This document shows, in pieces, positions 37,740-53,599 of a stretch of DNA of 64,000 nucleotides. Numbering within the stretch: the first letter of the stretch is position 1; the number at the start of each line of letters is the position of its first letter. Position numbers and translations under genes: made by a program. This DNA is from Daphnia pulex (taxonomy: Eukaryota; Arthropoda; Branchiopoda; Diplostraca; Daphniidae): contig NC_060024.1 of assembly GCF_021134715.1 (NCBI RefSeq), positions 9,734,001-9,798,000 on the forward strand. Direction: 5' to 3'. Under the pieces are notes generated by a model. That model was not told the DNA's origin, made no database searches, and saw nothing but the letters and a program-made list of their open reading frames with translations.

Positions 37740-40057
37740 TGTTCCACCTTTTCTAGAGCTCGTTTTTCATCCATGTAATAACCCCCTCCCAGACTCTCGA
37801 TTATATTTATATGCTCTTCTCATCGTTTGGCCTCGTTATTATTATTATTTATTTTACCTGCGTTTATCCTTGATCGAACATGCTATCTATTAAATTTGAC
37901 TTGATGACACTAAATTGAAGGGGAAAAAAACGATCATGTGCTTTCAATGTCGCTCTCTCTCTATATACTCGTCCCTCGAAGATGTTATTGTGTGCATAAT
38001 GAATTGACCGCGAATTTTTACCAAAGACATAAATTAAAAATCAATTTATATTCAAATCCCCCCCATGGCATATTGTAGAGCACAAAAGCCGATGGATTTC
38101 TCCCAAACACGATCGTCTGCCGACTGTAATAAATATCAATATCAAATATAATATACTAAACTCAGTACACTATAAGAAGAAAAAGGAAAGAAAGTTCTTT
38201 TTTTTTGTGAATGTGTATGTGTGTATATGTTTTTGTGCAAAAATAAAAAGAAAATAGATTCAAAATACAAGCGTGTGTGAAGCGACTTATAGCGTGCCTC
38301 AAATGTTTTTACTTTTATTTCGAATTATTTATTTATTTTTTTTTAGATTCCCGAATATATAATAAGCCGGATCAGCACATGAGCAAGTAAAACTACTACA
38401 ACATGGTCCTGCTGGATATCGATAGATTTAGATTTGTGTTCGTGTCTGGCGCCAAGTGGACAAAACTGGGCAAATCCGCTTATATAAATATGGGGGGGGC
38501 TGGAAAATATTATCATCCGGAATCGGCTCTCTCCAACGTTTTGGAAATCTCTCTCTCTCCAAAAGGCAGCCAGAGAGATGACGTATGCGTGCTATACTGT
38601 ATTATTCACTTTCAATGCTGTTGACAGTTTTGTTCACTTTTTCAAAGATTTGAAATTTCCTCGAAATTTCCAATCGATTTCGAACGTTCTTTTTGATAAA
38701 AACTTTTTTTTAACTTTTAATTTCCGGATGAGCGGATGATAGTGATCTCGTGTAGAAGGACAGGTGTGTTCACATCTATACGCCGCCATGACAACCGACT
38801 GACAGTCTTCTGGCACGAGGCATCTCCGGACGGACGGACGGCCGCGTTAAAGGCAGGTGAATTCGTAATAGTGGGAAACGGAACAGGTTCCTTCTTCTCC
38901 TTGTATATACGTCTATCCAATAGAGCAGCAAGTTTATTTATATACACGTTTATTCTGTCCGGAGGGATGTGCGCCAAGGTTCGATAAAGACGGCGATGAC
39001 TCTCTCAAATCGGCCAGACAAATGTTATGCAATTAGAATCAGCCGAGAAATCCGCTCGCGGAGCCTGCGGTGCGATTGCTTGCTTGCACGCAACCGTGTG
39101 TCTGTGTGCAGGTGTGGGTGTGTGTGTGCGTTTGCACTAAGAAATTATGAAGACGCTTTGATATTTAATAGGAAAAAACTACCCACACTCGACACAGCTC
39201 CCACGTTCAATTGTTTTCCGTATCAGCGAATAATGTGCTGTCACGTAGGAAATGCGTTTCAATGTCTTGTTTTTTCGCTGGATATTTTTCGCCAAAATTT
39301 ATTGTCAACTGCAGGGAGACAAACGTGAACTTTATAGCTTACACACACACATGTATATGTATACCTGGCCCACATATACCGTGCTCGATGCACTGGAGGT
39401 TCATAATCGTGATTCATGAAACAATCATGTTACATGCATCCTAGTAAAACTTCATGGAAACTCGGCCCAACCTATAGCTACACCGTGTGTGTGTACGAGC
39501 TTGACGAGTTACTGCAGAAAGACCAAATGGTGAAGTTGATATAATCAAAAGTTATAAAAGGAGAATCTTCTTGACATTTCACGAACGAACAGTTTGCCGG
39601 TCGCTTTTTGGGTCTACATTTTTACCTCATCTGGGATCGCTGCTTCTTTTAGACTCCGCCACTCTTGGCAGAGACTTGAAACCATCTCGTGTGTAGCTTT
39701 CGGTGCAGGTGCTTCATTCCCACGCATAATCATCGGTTATTTATGCCACCATTTCTCAAATCGAGTAGAGTTTCACGAATTTTAAAACCCGTGGACAAAA
39801 AAGTCGAGATTGAATAGTAAAAACGCCGTCAGTCCGTTAATATCTTAAATCATCGACCCCGAAAAAATATATCAAATTCTAAATGCCATAAAACTTCACG
39901 GCGTAGATTGCATAATTAATAAATGTATACTACGTAATATTTTTATGATTTTATCAAAGTAAAAAAGGCGAAAGCGGATGTGATGTGTCAACTCGCGGAG
40001 TGGACATAAAAGTTTACCTGGCAACAGCTTGTAGACCCAAGAAAAACAAAAGACAAA
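37740..40057. other. 3' UTR of DIP-like gene 2 and intergenic
   Basis: The likely 3' UTR contains an AATAAA at 38242. The rest is AT-rich with short GT and GA runs. I see no further gene before CPSF73. Confidence 0.5.
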
Positions 40058-43054
40058 ATGGCTAAACGTAAAAATGACGTACAGGTCCCGGCCGAAGAAA
40101 GTGATTTATTGGTTATTAGGCCATTGTAAATATAATGTCAATTGACTTTTAATTTGTATTTGGAAAATTCACGGGTGTTTTTTATTACATTACTTTTCAG
40201 GGGAGCCGGACAAGAAGTTGGTCGATCATGTATCATGCTCGAATTCAAGGGCAAGAAAATCATGGTAAACAAACGTGTTTTTGTTGTACAGAGTTGAATC
40301 GCCATTGAATGTGGGCATTTCATTGATTATGTTTTTCATTTTCTAGCTGGATTGTGGAATTCATCCAGGTTTATCGGGAATGGATGCACTGCCTTTCGTT
40401 GATTTGATTGAAGCAGATCAAATTGACTTGTTACTCATTTCACAGTGAGTTTTGGTTTTGTTTTCTTAAGTTTTATTGTCAATAGCTAATGTACAATTGT
40501 ATTTTTCAATAGTTTCCATTTGGATCACTGTGGGGCACTTCCATGGTTTTTACAGAAAACAACATTCAAGGGACGGTGCTTCATGACACATGCCACAAAA
40601 GCAATTTACCGTTGGCTGCTCTCTGATTATATTAAAGTAAGAAAAAAAGGCATTTGAGTTTTAGTCGATGCAGTGCTCACAAGTAATATTTCCAACAGGT
40701 CAGCAACATTTCCACAGATCAAATGCTCTACACAGAGGCAGATCTGGAGGCATCCATGGAAAAGATTGAAGTTATCAACTTTCACGAAGAGAAGGATGTT
40801 GGTGGAGTTCGTTTCTGGGCTTACAACGCAGGCCATGTTCTGGGCGCCGCTATGTTCATGATTGAAATTGCCGGCGTGAAAGTGCTTTACACTGGGGACT
40901 TTTCCCGACAGGAAGACAGACATTTGATGGCCGCTGAGATTCCTACTGTTCGACCCGATATCCTAATCACCGTGAGTTAAGCTTGAAGTATTTCAAGGCG
41001 AAATATGTCCATGTGATAATCTGTTTTATTCTCGAAGGAATCCACTTACGGAACTCACATCCACGAGAAGCGCGAAGATCGAGAAAGCCGTTTCACAGGT
41101 CTGATCCACGAAATTGTCAATAGAGGTGGCAGATGTCTGATCCCGGTCTTTGCACTGGGTCGAGCACAAGAATTGCTTCTCATTCTAGGTATTAGGTATT
41201 AGAAGTAATTTTTTGCATAAGAAAACTTCCAATCAGTTTTAATTGGCTTTTAGATGAATATTGGAGCCTGCATCCCGAACTTCACGAGATTCCCATCTAC
41301 TATGCCTCGTCGCTTGCACAAAAGTGTATGGCCGTGTACCAGGTACTAATCAAATTCAAAATCTCGCAGCGATCGCATCAAACTTTAATTGGTTCTCTAT
41401 TCTTGCAGACTTATATCAATGCCATGAACGACAAAATTCGGCGGCAGATTGCCATCAATAATCCTTTCATCTTCAAGCACATCTCTAGTCTCAAGGTACA
41501 ATAATATTTGAAATAACCTGTTATAAAATGGTCCTTTATTCAACGCAATGTATTGTCATTCCCCAGGGTATCGATCAGTTCGAAGACGTTGGCCCTTGTG
41601 TAATTATGGCCTCTCCCGGTATGATGCAGAGTGGTCTATCTCGCGAACTCTTCGAAGCTTGGTGCACAGATCCTAAAAACGGTTGCATCATCGCAGGTCA
41701 GTGGAAAGAAATGTTTTAATTTTTATATAATTAGTTGTTCACGTTTATTTTTGTTGTCGTAAAAGGGTACTGTGTTGAAGGAACATTGGCAAAACATGTT
41801 TTGTCAGAACCGGAAGATATTACCAGCATGGCTGGCCAGAAGCTACCAATGAAGCTTTCAGTTGACTACATTTCATTCTCCGCTCACACTGACTACCAAC
41901 AGACCAGTGAATTTATTCGTTTGCTGAAGCCACCTCATGTCGTTTTGGTTCACGGCGAGGCCAACGAGATGAACCGACTCAAAGCGGCGCTCATCCGAGA
42001 GTATGAACATGATCCAGACACTCAAATCCGTATATACAATCCACGTAACACTGCGGCAGTAGAACTCCATTTCAAGGGCGAAAAAACGGCCAAAGTAATT
42101 TAAAAAATCGTAAAAGCGATTCACCCAATGAATTTTATTCTAACGCCTTGTTGTCTAGGTGATGGGATCTCTGGCGTTTGAAAAACCAGTCGAAGGCCAA
42201 ATCATTTCTGGTGTCTTGGTCAAACGAAACTTCAAATACCAAATTGTGGCGCCGTCGGATATTTCGAGTACCAACAATTTTTATTCAAGTCTTAATTTCT
42301 ATAACTTTAGTACCCAATTTTTTTGAATTGCAGAATACACAGACATGACTGTAAGCAGCGTAACTCAAAGGATGGGTATCCACTACAGCGGGAATCTGCA
42401 AACGTTACAAGCTGTCCTGTCTCACGTTTCGCCTGACGTCGAAGTTATCGAGAGCGACAAAGGACTAAAAACATTTCGCCTTTTCTCTGCCATTGATGTC
42501 ATTGTTGATAAAACTCTGGTTACATTAGAAGTACGCATCTTAATGATTTGTGAAGACCACTTCTTTAATGTTTAATATTTGATTTGTTTAGTGGGCGGCT
42601 GATTCTGTGAACGACATGTTCGCTGACGCAGTGCTTTCAGCTATCTTAAAGTGCGAATCTCTTCAAGGTTCGAGGACGATTGTGCTACCCACGACTGTTG
42701 ATCATGCCCGCTTCAAGGTACTAAATTTTATTTGTTTGAGAATAATATCGGTCTAAACGTGTGAATTTATATAGGAATGCTTGATAGAAATGCTTCAAGA
42801 TATGTTTGGAGATGATGCGGTTCCAAAAATGTTCAAAGGAGATAAATTCATTGTTACCGTTGACGGAAAAAGAGCCAATATAGATCTCACAGCATTGGTA
42901 ACGTCTAAAATTACCGTTTTCTTATAAAAATCTAAATTCTTTTTTATTAAAGGAGGTGGAATGTCCTGAAGATGTTGGATTTCAACAAGTGGTTCAAACG
43001 GCTGTACTTAAATTATATCAATCTTTGGCACCAAAAGCAGAAAAAGTAAAATAA
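40058..43054 (+). CDS. CPSF3: CPSF73, pre-mRNA 3'-end cleavage endonuclease
   Basis: Fifteen exons (40058-40125, 40201-40264, 40347-40444, 40513-40636, 40699-40971, 41038-41188, 41254-41342, 41409-41495, 41567-41696, 41766-42094, 42159-42267, 42334-42530, 42592-42717, 42775-42897, 42953-43054) join in frame to 689 residues, close to the 684 of human CPSF73. The protein is the metallo-beta-lactamase/beta-CASP nuclease that cuts pre-mRNA before polyadenylation and also histone pre-mRNA, in the nucleus. The zinc motif HFHLDH is at residues 77-82. Also seen are [67 protein letters not shown] and LVHGEANEM, and the CPSF73-specific C-terminal domain. Intact. It ends 149 bp from the convergent thiolase gene. 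Confidence 0.97.
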
Positions 43055-43080
43055 CTTGTATTGATATTTAATAATGGAAG

Positions 43081-43086
43081 AATAAA
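43081..43086 (+). other. Poly(A) signal AATAAA of CPSF73
   Basis: A perfect AATAAA 27 bp after the CPSF73 stop codon, in the 149-bp gap to the convergent thiolase gene. The two 3' UTRs probably overlap. Confidence 0.6.
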
Positions 43087-43203
43087 CAACTGCTAAAGTA
43101 TTTTTATAATCCATCCATATATTTTTTGCATTGTTACTGGATTGTGATTTCTTAAAAATCAAAGTCTTCGCACTAATATTGCCCCGCACGAAGTAACAAC
43201 CGA

Positions 43204-44842
43204 TTAATTCATGCCCTCAAGAAGAAGAGCTACTCCTTGACCACCACCAATACAAGCCGATCCGATAGCATATTTCAGTTTGCGACGTCTAATGATAAAA
43301 GTAAAATAATTAGCATATGGTTCAACGCATCAAAGAAAATTAATTACCCCAATTCGTGAACCAAATGCGCGGTAATGCGCGAGCCGGAAGCTCCAAGAGG
43401 ATGACCAAGAGCGATGGCACCACCATTGACGTTAAGGACTTCAGGATCCAAATCAAGTTCACGTTGGCAAGCAATAGTCTGAGCCGCGAAGGCTTCGTTG
43501 ATTTCAACTGCACCAATATCCTTCAGCTGCAAATTAGCTTTAGCCAATACTTTACGAATGGCAGGTGCTGGTCCGATTCCCATGATAGTGGGTTCAACAC
43601 CAGCAATACCATAACCAACCTACAAATAAAACAATTAATGATGTATTCATTAAAAGTGTAAAGATTTTGTATACCAAACGAGCCAATGGCGTCAGATTAT
43701 GAAGTTTGCATGCTTCTTCGCTGGCCAATATGATGGCTCCAGCACCATCACAAATGCCTGATGCTGTACCAGCAGTAACAGTTCCATTTTTCTTGAAGAC
43801 GGGAGGCAGCTAGTTTAAGTATCAGAAATTAGATATAGAAACATTGGAATCATATCTTTTATGGAGTTGTAGTACCTTGGCCAACATTTCCATGGTAGTT
43901 TGCACGCGCGGATGTTCATCAGTGTCAAAAGAAACAGGTTTCTTTTTAATTTCCAAAGATACAGGAGCCAATTCAGCTGTAAAATAAAAAAAAAAGATAA
44001 AATTATCTATGTATACATTCTGAGATATGCAAATTTTAATTACCTTTGAAATTTCCATTTTCATGAGCAGCTTTCCAATTCAACTGAGATCTGAGAGCAA
44101 ACTTGTCAACCTCTTCTCGTGTGATGTTATATTTCTCAGCTAAATTCTCAGCAGTAATTCCCATCTAAAAATAATTGCAACAATAAAAAACTGATAAGAA
44201 ACAAACAAACAAAAGGAAATATAATTACAGGGGTCTTGCAATGGAAGTCAGTTAGGGCAGCCCACATCATGTCTTCCAACTTAATATCAACTCCAAGTTT
44301 GGTTCCAAAGCGAATACCTCTAACAGCGTAGGGAGCTTGGCTCATGGAATCTGAACCACCAGCCAAAACAATTTGAGAATCTCCCATCAAAATATCCTGT
44401 AATACCAAATGCAATTGAATGAAATTTCCTGTCATTTTTATGGTGTGGAATTATTTGTGTTACATGTGCGCCATTAATAACTGACTGGAAACCAGAGCCA
44501 CACAGACGGTTGACTAGAAATAATTTTTGTCTGGTTAATAATGTGTAAATGCTATTAAAATATGTTGATTTTACCTGTCAATGCTGGGGTAGGAATAGGA
44601 ATGCCACATCGAAGTGAAACATGCCTAGAAATGTAGGGTGCATCCACTGAAGAGCAACTCAAGACATTTCCAATAATAACGGAATCTACAAGCTCTGGAT
44701 TGACTTTGGCGGCAGAGAGTGCAGCCTTGGCAGCAATTTCTTGCAAATCAACGCAAGTCTTGCCGGCCAATTTTCCTCCAAAAGTACCGAACGGAGTTCT
44801 CTTGGCACCGACGATGAAGATTCCGCGTGTTAATGAAGCCAT
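43204..44842 (-). CDS. ACAA2: Mitochondrial 3-ketoacyl-CoA thiolase
   Basis: Eight exons (44842-44575, 44513-44464, 44396-44229, 44164-44044, 43976-43876, 43809-43675, 43619-43348, 43288-43204) join in frame to 399 residues, against 397 for human ACAA2. The enzyme catalyses the last step of fatty-acid beta-oxidation, splitting 3-ketoacyl-CoA with CoA. The active-site Cys94 is in [11 protein letters not shown], the catalytic His is in [14 protein letters not shown], and the second Cys384 is in [10 protein letters not shown]. The N-terminus [17 protein letters not shown] is typical of ACAA2, which keeps its uncleaved targeting sequence; it matches this group better than cytosolic ACAT2. Head-to-head with the mitoribosomal gene and tail-to-tail with CPSF73. 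Confidence 0.95.
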
Positions 44843-45285
44843 TCTGAACGAAAATTAGGTTGAGAACGGAAGATAGCAGATTAAACGTAGATACCTTATT
44901 AAGGGTTGACCGACTATGAAAGCAGAGTATTCGATTCTACTTTGATAACGTCTTTTACGTCTATATACAATGAGTAAGACGTATATGGTATGGTAAACGA
45001 GTACGAGATATCGTAGCAGACTAGCGTTGACCTAGTTGGCATAAAGTTGTAAGTTGTAACTTGTAAGTTGTAATTCGTAATTTTTAAATTTCACGAAACA
45101 GAAAAATTCATACACAAAACTGAAATTTAAAAATTCCAATTCCAAATCCAAACTAACCTCCAAAAATTACATTTGTTTAAAATAAATGGTTGTTGTCTGA
45201 CAACCGTCTCTCCTAAATGAAGGCGGGGCTTGTGCAAACCAGTCGATATTTTTTACTTTAGAAACAATCCAGAGACAAGATACAC
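44843..45285. promoter_or_regulatory. Divergent promoter region, thiolase/uS9m
   Basis: 443 bp separate the opposed start codons of two genes for mitochondrial proteins. A small imperfect repeat of AAGTTGTA units lies at about 45045-45080. A shared promoter is plausible; no core element is obvious. Confidence 0.4.
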
Positions 45286-47090
45286 ATGGCTGCTCTAAGG
45301 GAAGTGTTGATTTTCAACTCCAAGTGCTTTCGGGGGGTATATATTTCCATTATATGATTTATTACAAATTCTACGAAATTATTAATGTTGTATAATTTAG
45401 GTTAGATCTTATTTTTGTTCTTCTCCCGCTTTTCAATATTCATCTCTTAGTCCCAACAATGCAAGTTCAAATGTTCAGAAATTGGATTTTGAGGAGAGCG
45501 ATACGAAGCGGATGAGCAAAGCAATGAAATCATACATGGAGCGTGCAAAAATTCATGGTAAACATTTAAATTATTGCTTAATAGAATTTTGTTTATCTCT
45601 GAATTTGTTAGATAATTTCATCAAGGAGCAATTACACCAGTATAATATTGGGAAACGACATTTGGCAAACATGATGGGAAAAGACCCTGAATTCTTCACT
45701 CAGCATGATGTTAATGTAATATCATTACTCAAAATATCTTTTGAAATTTGTAATAAAAAAAAACTTTGCTATAACTTTTGTTTCATCTACATTTAGGAGG
45801 CTATCAGGTATTTGTTTCCATCTGGGCTGTACGACCCACGAGCAAGACCAATGATGAAACATCCTGACGAAATTTACCCCAAACGGAAAGCAGCAGAATT
45901 TGATATGAATGGCAGACCTTTTCACAGCTTATTCTACACATCAAAACCAAACTATTACAACCTTCTGCATGTAACATACCCTTTAGATCATTAACCTGTG
46001 TGAAACTGATATGATTTGTTTTCTCCCATTCACCAGGATTTAGCAGTCAAATTCAAGCAGCTTGATAACCATGAAGATAAAATGATATATAGAGGAATTC
46101 AAGATCAGCAGTCGAGTGAATTGTAAGTGAAATTATCTTACAAACTTTTTGACCTTACTAATATTTGGTATCATATCAAATGCTGATTAAAGGTAATTCT
46201 TTCAATTCAATGTCCTTCTTAATATATAGGTTTCTCTTTGGAACTGACTGGGTATCAAAGGAAAGTCTTGAGAGTGTTCTTCTTGAGAGTTTAACCGATT
46301 CACAGGTAAGGCATATTTTATGAGAAATACTTACGCCTGAAAGTTTATTCATTTATTCTTGGTATAGTATTCTAACTTGATTAAAACGATGGAACGCTTC
46401 GCTCAACACCGGTATGCCGTTAGGGAAAAAAACTTCATTATGCAATTTCGACATCAACTAGCTGCGCAAACTGAAATTCAAAAAATCCCTGAGGTAAGAT
46501 AAACTGTGAGTAAGCTGTATTATTTTGTAAATAAACAATGATTTCCTGTTGCAGTTGATGCGTGATGAATCAAATCGTCCGTTTACTACGTTCAGTGCTC
46601 GGCGGAAGAGATCGAACGCTACTGTGAAGGTAATTGGCGAGGGTACCGGACTTATAAGTATTAACGGAGAAGACATTCTTTACTTTAAACGAAAGCAAGA
46701 TAAAGAGCAGGTGATAATTCTTATTTCCCTCATATGGTTCTCACCAAAATAATTAAATGACATTTTTATTTTAAGATAATTTTCCCGCTAGAATTCTGCA
46801 ACATGTTAGGAAAAGTTGATGTCGTGGCCACTTGCGAAGGCGTTGGAATGTCGGGAAGAGTGGGCTCCATCCGACTTGCAATAGCCATGTGTCTGAGGTG
46901 TTTCGTGGACGCAGAGACCATAGAACGCATGCGTTTAGGTAAGACGAGAACTATTGCCTGTTTGCAAAATTTACTTAATTTCATACTTTTATGAGTAGCT
47001 GGATTACTTTCATATGATCCACGCGAACGTGAAAGGAAAAAGCCTGGACAACCTGGTGCCCGTGAAAAATTCACTTGGAAAAAACGATAG
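45286..47090 (+). CDS. MRPS9: Mitochondrial small-subunit ribosomal protein uS9m
   Basis: Ten exons (45286-45336, 45401-45557, 45612-45715, 45797-45970, 46037-46122, 46230-46305, 46368-46493, 46555-46710, 46776-46938, 46999-47090) join in frame to 394 residues, the size of animal MRPS9. The first residues ([21 protein letters not shown]) are basic with no acid except one Glu, fitting a mitochondrial presequence. The long animal-specific N-terminal part includes [14 protein letters not shown]. The C-terminal third is the S9 domain: [23 protein letters not shown]-like [18 protein letters not shown], and the conserved end [15 protein letters not shown], whose tail contacts the decoding centre in this family. 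Intact. Confidence 0.96.
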
Positions 47091-47248
47091 TCAGCATTTA
47101 AATCTTACACATGAGTAAATACAAATTAATTCAATTATTTCTACATTTTCACCGGTTATAAACATGAAGTAGAACTAAGTCACAATTTTTTAACATAGGG
47201 AATTCGGGTATTTGATACAGATTTTGATCGAATAATTAATTGCTTACT

Positions 47249-48887
47249 TTAAATAGCTAGCTTCTGTATACTTGTACGATCTTTTTCACACTGGCCTTTT
47301 TCGAACCACCAGGAATGAATATTTGAATAGGAATGCGAAGGTAATGAATCATTATTCAGCATGCTACACAGTGTGCACCAGCCTTGATTAGTGCGCGGTA
47401 ACAAGGAAAGACCAGGAGGCGTTTTACGCCAATCAAAATAGTGCAAGTATGCACTATCGTTACGGGCTAGGAATTTGAGGTATTTAACAAAATGGTGAAC
47501 TGTTGAGAAAATGCGTAAGTTTCAGTATTAATTTTTAAACTGAAATGAAAAAAAAACTTACCCGATGAGAAATCACGAACATCAATGTAAGAGTTCTTGG
47601 GCGCCAAGGCATGATAATTTGCGCCACCATAAACAACTGGTACGACATTGAATAGGAGGGCGTTGTAAAATTTTTCTGAAACACAGCAGTAAATCATAGC
47701 AAATTTAAAACATTTCTCATGTTTAGTAGTACCTGTTACATAGTCTTTGCATATTGAGTTTTCGAAAGCAAGGTAGAATTTGTAATCTCTTTCCAACATC
47801 TTATCTGAAATTTAATCAATAAAAAATTAGACGAAAATTAGGATCAGAAAATGTGTTAGAATAATCGAAGCTATATTTACAGCATTCAATGTGATCTGAA
47901 TGTGAACATGTTAAATTTCCACAAGTTCCGTATACGTCTACTTCGACGTATTTTTGAAGTTCTAAAACATATTTTTCACGCCCGCTTGTCGTAAAGCAGT
48001 TTGAAACAAACCAGGCTAGCAACTTTTTCTTCCGACGTACATTATGCTTTAGTTTATTGCGATTAAATGTTGTGTTCCATATTTGTAATTCAAGAGCAGA
48101 CCCTGGAGTTGTTTCTACAACAGGATAGGGTGTATAGATATCAGAATCCATTCTGTAAAAATGACATTTTAAATAATTAATTATTCATAGGGAGGTTTCA
48201 AATATTTTATCTTCACCTAAAAGTCATTGTCCAATTGAAAACATTACTGAGATCATACAAAATATTTGGAGTGTGTAAGGGAGATTCCTGAAGATAAAAA
48301 ATCCATCGTTGGCGAACGGAACGACGAGGGGGCATATCATTCAAGTCCAAGTCTCTTAATTTTGATTTATGTTTGTTTGATATTTAATAGTTGAATGATT
48401 TGGAATAAAACTAATTCATTATTCCTTACCGTATATGGAAAATTATGGCATCACTTACATCAAGGAAATTTCGGTTATTTGTTGAACAACAGGCAAACAC
48501 TGTGCACTGTTTAAAGGGCTTAATTCCTAATCCAACATAGAAATCATCTGTTTCAAAAAACTTAGTCCAGAAAAGCACAAGTTGTTTTCCTGAACAATTT
48601 TTCTGGTAAAATTTGTTAGTCAGTTTTTTTTAAATGTAGGAGAACCATGTTCGTAATCTAATGGCTTACCTTAATTGTTTCATATTCGCTTAAATCATGG
48701 GAATGGAATATGGGTGTGTTAAAAACGAAAAATGTCAAGATCAATATACACAACAAAGTTGCAAATAAAGCTATCCTTTTTTGGCTCACAGTGTTAAATA
48801 GATTCTAGAAAGCAAAACAATTATGTAGGTTTGTAGCCACTAGGAAGTAAGACTTTATTTCTAAAATAGATCTCTTACATTCGACAT
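47249..48887 (-). CDS. Alpha-1,3-fucosyltransferase-like glycosyltransferase (GT10)
   Basis: Eight exons (48887-48879, 48804-48670, 48602-48430, 48354-48217, 48152-47881, 47804-47733, 47675-47562, 47499-47249) join in frame to 387 residues. It is a type II Golgi protein: a short tail, then a membrane anchor (IALFATLLCILILTFFVF). The GT10 donor-binding motif is clear: FYLAFENSICKDYVTEKFYNALLFNVVPVVYGG, split by the intron at 47733/47675. Upstream, WTMTFRMDSDIYTPYP and KLLAWFVSNC are also GT10 signatures. The enzyme transfers fucose from GDP-fucose to GlcNAc; whether it makes the core alpha-1,3 (HRP) epitope or Lewis-type structures cannot be told. The first coding exon is only nine nucleotides. 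Convergent with uS9m, 158 bp apart. Confidence 0.93.
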
Positions 48888-50390
48888 ATTTTAAGATTCA
48901 TTGATGTTTATTGATGCTTTCTCACTCCACACTCATTATGTCTAGTAAATTCATTTCCTTTTTTAAAGCTCTTAAAAAATCGCCTCGTCTTCTGAAAGAC
49001 AACAGGCGAATTTGACAACTGCTTAGCAGACAAAAAAGACCTTTTTAAAAAAATGCCCCCGAAATTGGGTGTAACCTGTGTAACAAAATCGATGCCGATT
49101 GGTCCAAAAAGTGTTTAAACGTTGCATTATGCCATAAAGGAATCAATCAATAAGTAATATTCATGATTTATCAAAACGGATTAATATTAGTCATAATATT
49201 GGTTGTAGTAATTTCCATTACGTGACTAAATATACGTAAAATCCAAACGGTGGTCCAAACTCCAAAGCCCAAAGGTCACGGTGGACAACAAATGTGAAAT
49301 CTAACATTTCATCTAATTATTTCCGGTTCTTTCAGGTACAAGAACCTCGGAGTCACAGAAAAATGAAAAAGTTACCAATTTTCTGTAGTGCATGGTATAT
49401 CCTGATCCTGTTAGTAACAATCCTCGTTTTTTTTTTTCGTTACGTTTTCCTTCTCAATGCCAAATGGATTCCCACACTCAGTTAAGAAAGTACAATATAC
49501 TGCGCATTTGCACGAAGAATTCGTGATAAGCATCTTGAAATTCATGATTCATACTTGTTTTCAGTTTTTACGAAAATGAATTGGCAAACGATTCACGTAT
49601 AAACTCCATGGGTTATCTTTATAAATAAGTTTAATAAGTAATAATGAAATTTTTAGATTTTACAAGCACATCAATTTTACAATACAAGTTAATCAGAATT
49701 TAATTGTTGAAAGATTTAAAAAGGGCGCGTGCTTGCAACCACATCTATCGGATGTTAGATACAACATGGATTACGTGAGAAACAACAACAGAGAGGCAAC
49801 GTTGCCATTTAAGTCGAACGGCCCGCCACCTGGTAGCAAAAGTCGTAAGTTCCGCCATATTGCAAAAGTTGGAAAATCTTAAATGGCGTCGTTCTCCGAT
49901 GTCCTCAGCCCGAGCTAGTTTTACTAGCCATTGCCAACCATTTTTTCCCGCTGCCCGCAAAAAAACTGTTGTGAACTTCATACAGCGGACTGCGTAGAGT
50001 GACTTCTAATCTCCTTCTATTGGTTAGGCAGTTGTTGAAAATTTTGATTCTTTTTTCTCGCTCACCTCCCTATCGAAAGAACGTACAGGCCCAAATGGCG
50101 TTAGCCATCAGAATCACTGACGGGATTACAGTGTGAAAAACTAGTCACAAGAACGTTTTTCCACTTACACCCGTCCTTTTTCTACCCTCCCATCAACAAG
50201 AGTCTACACTCATCTCTTATATATTGAAACAATATACAAAATTCTTAAAAGAGATTTCTGAATCTTGAGGTTGTGTCGAGTGTCAAGTGTCTTCGACTGT
50301 GTCAGGTGTGTCTTCTGTGTGCACTGTGTGCAGACTGTAGTTTACAGCTATGTTCTTGGCGTGAGTCAAATTATCATTACAATTTTAAAA
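48888..50390. other. Intergenic between fucosyltransferase and GSK3
   Basis: About 1.5 kb between two divergent genes. It contains one small candidate membrane ORF (listed separately) and the GSK3 5' UTR. Nothing else is recognised. Confidence 0.5.
49360..49485 (+). CDS. Possible small membrane ORF or first exon
   Basis: A pyrimidine-rich TTTCAG at 49330-49336 precedes an open frame with an ATG at 49363 (MKKLPIFCSAW), one strong hydrophobic span (YILILLVTILVFFFRYVFLL) and a stop at 49483-49485. A short basic tail followed by a membrane anchor would suit the first exon of a type II Golgi enzyme, perhaps a relic beside the fucosyltransferase. It has no recognised domain and may be chance. Confidence 0.2.
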   Translation, partial: KMKKLPIFCSAWYILILLVTILVFFFRYVFLLNAKWIPTLS

Positions 50391-53599
<3,209 letters not shown>

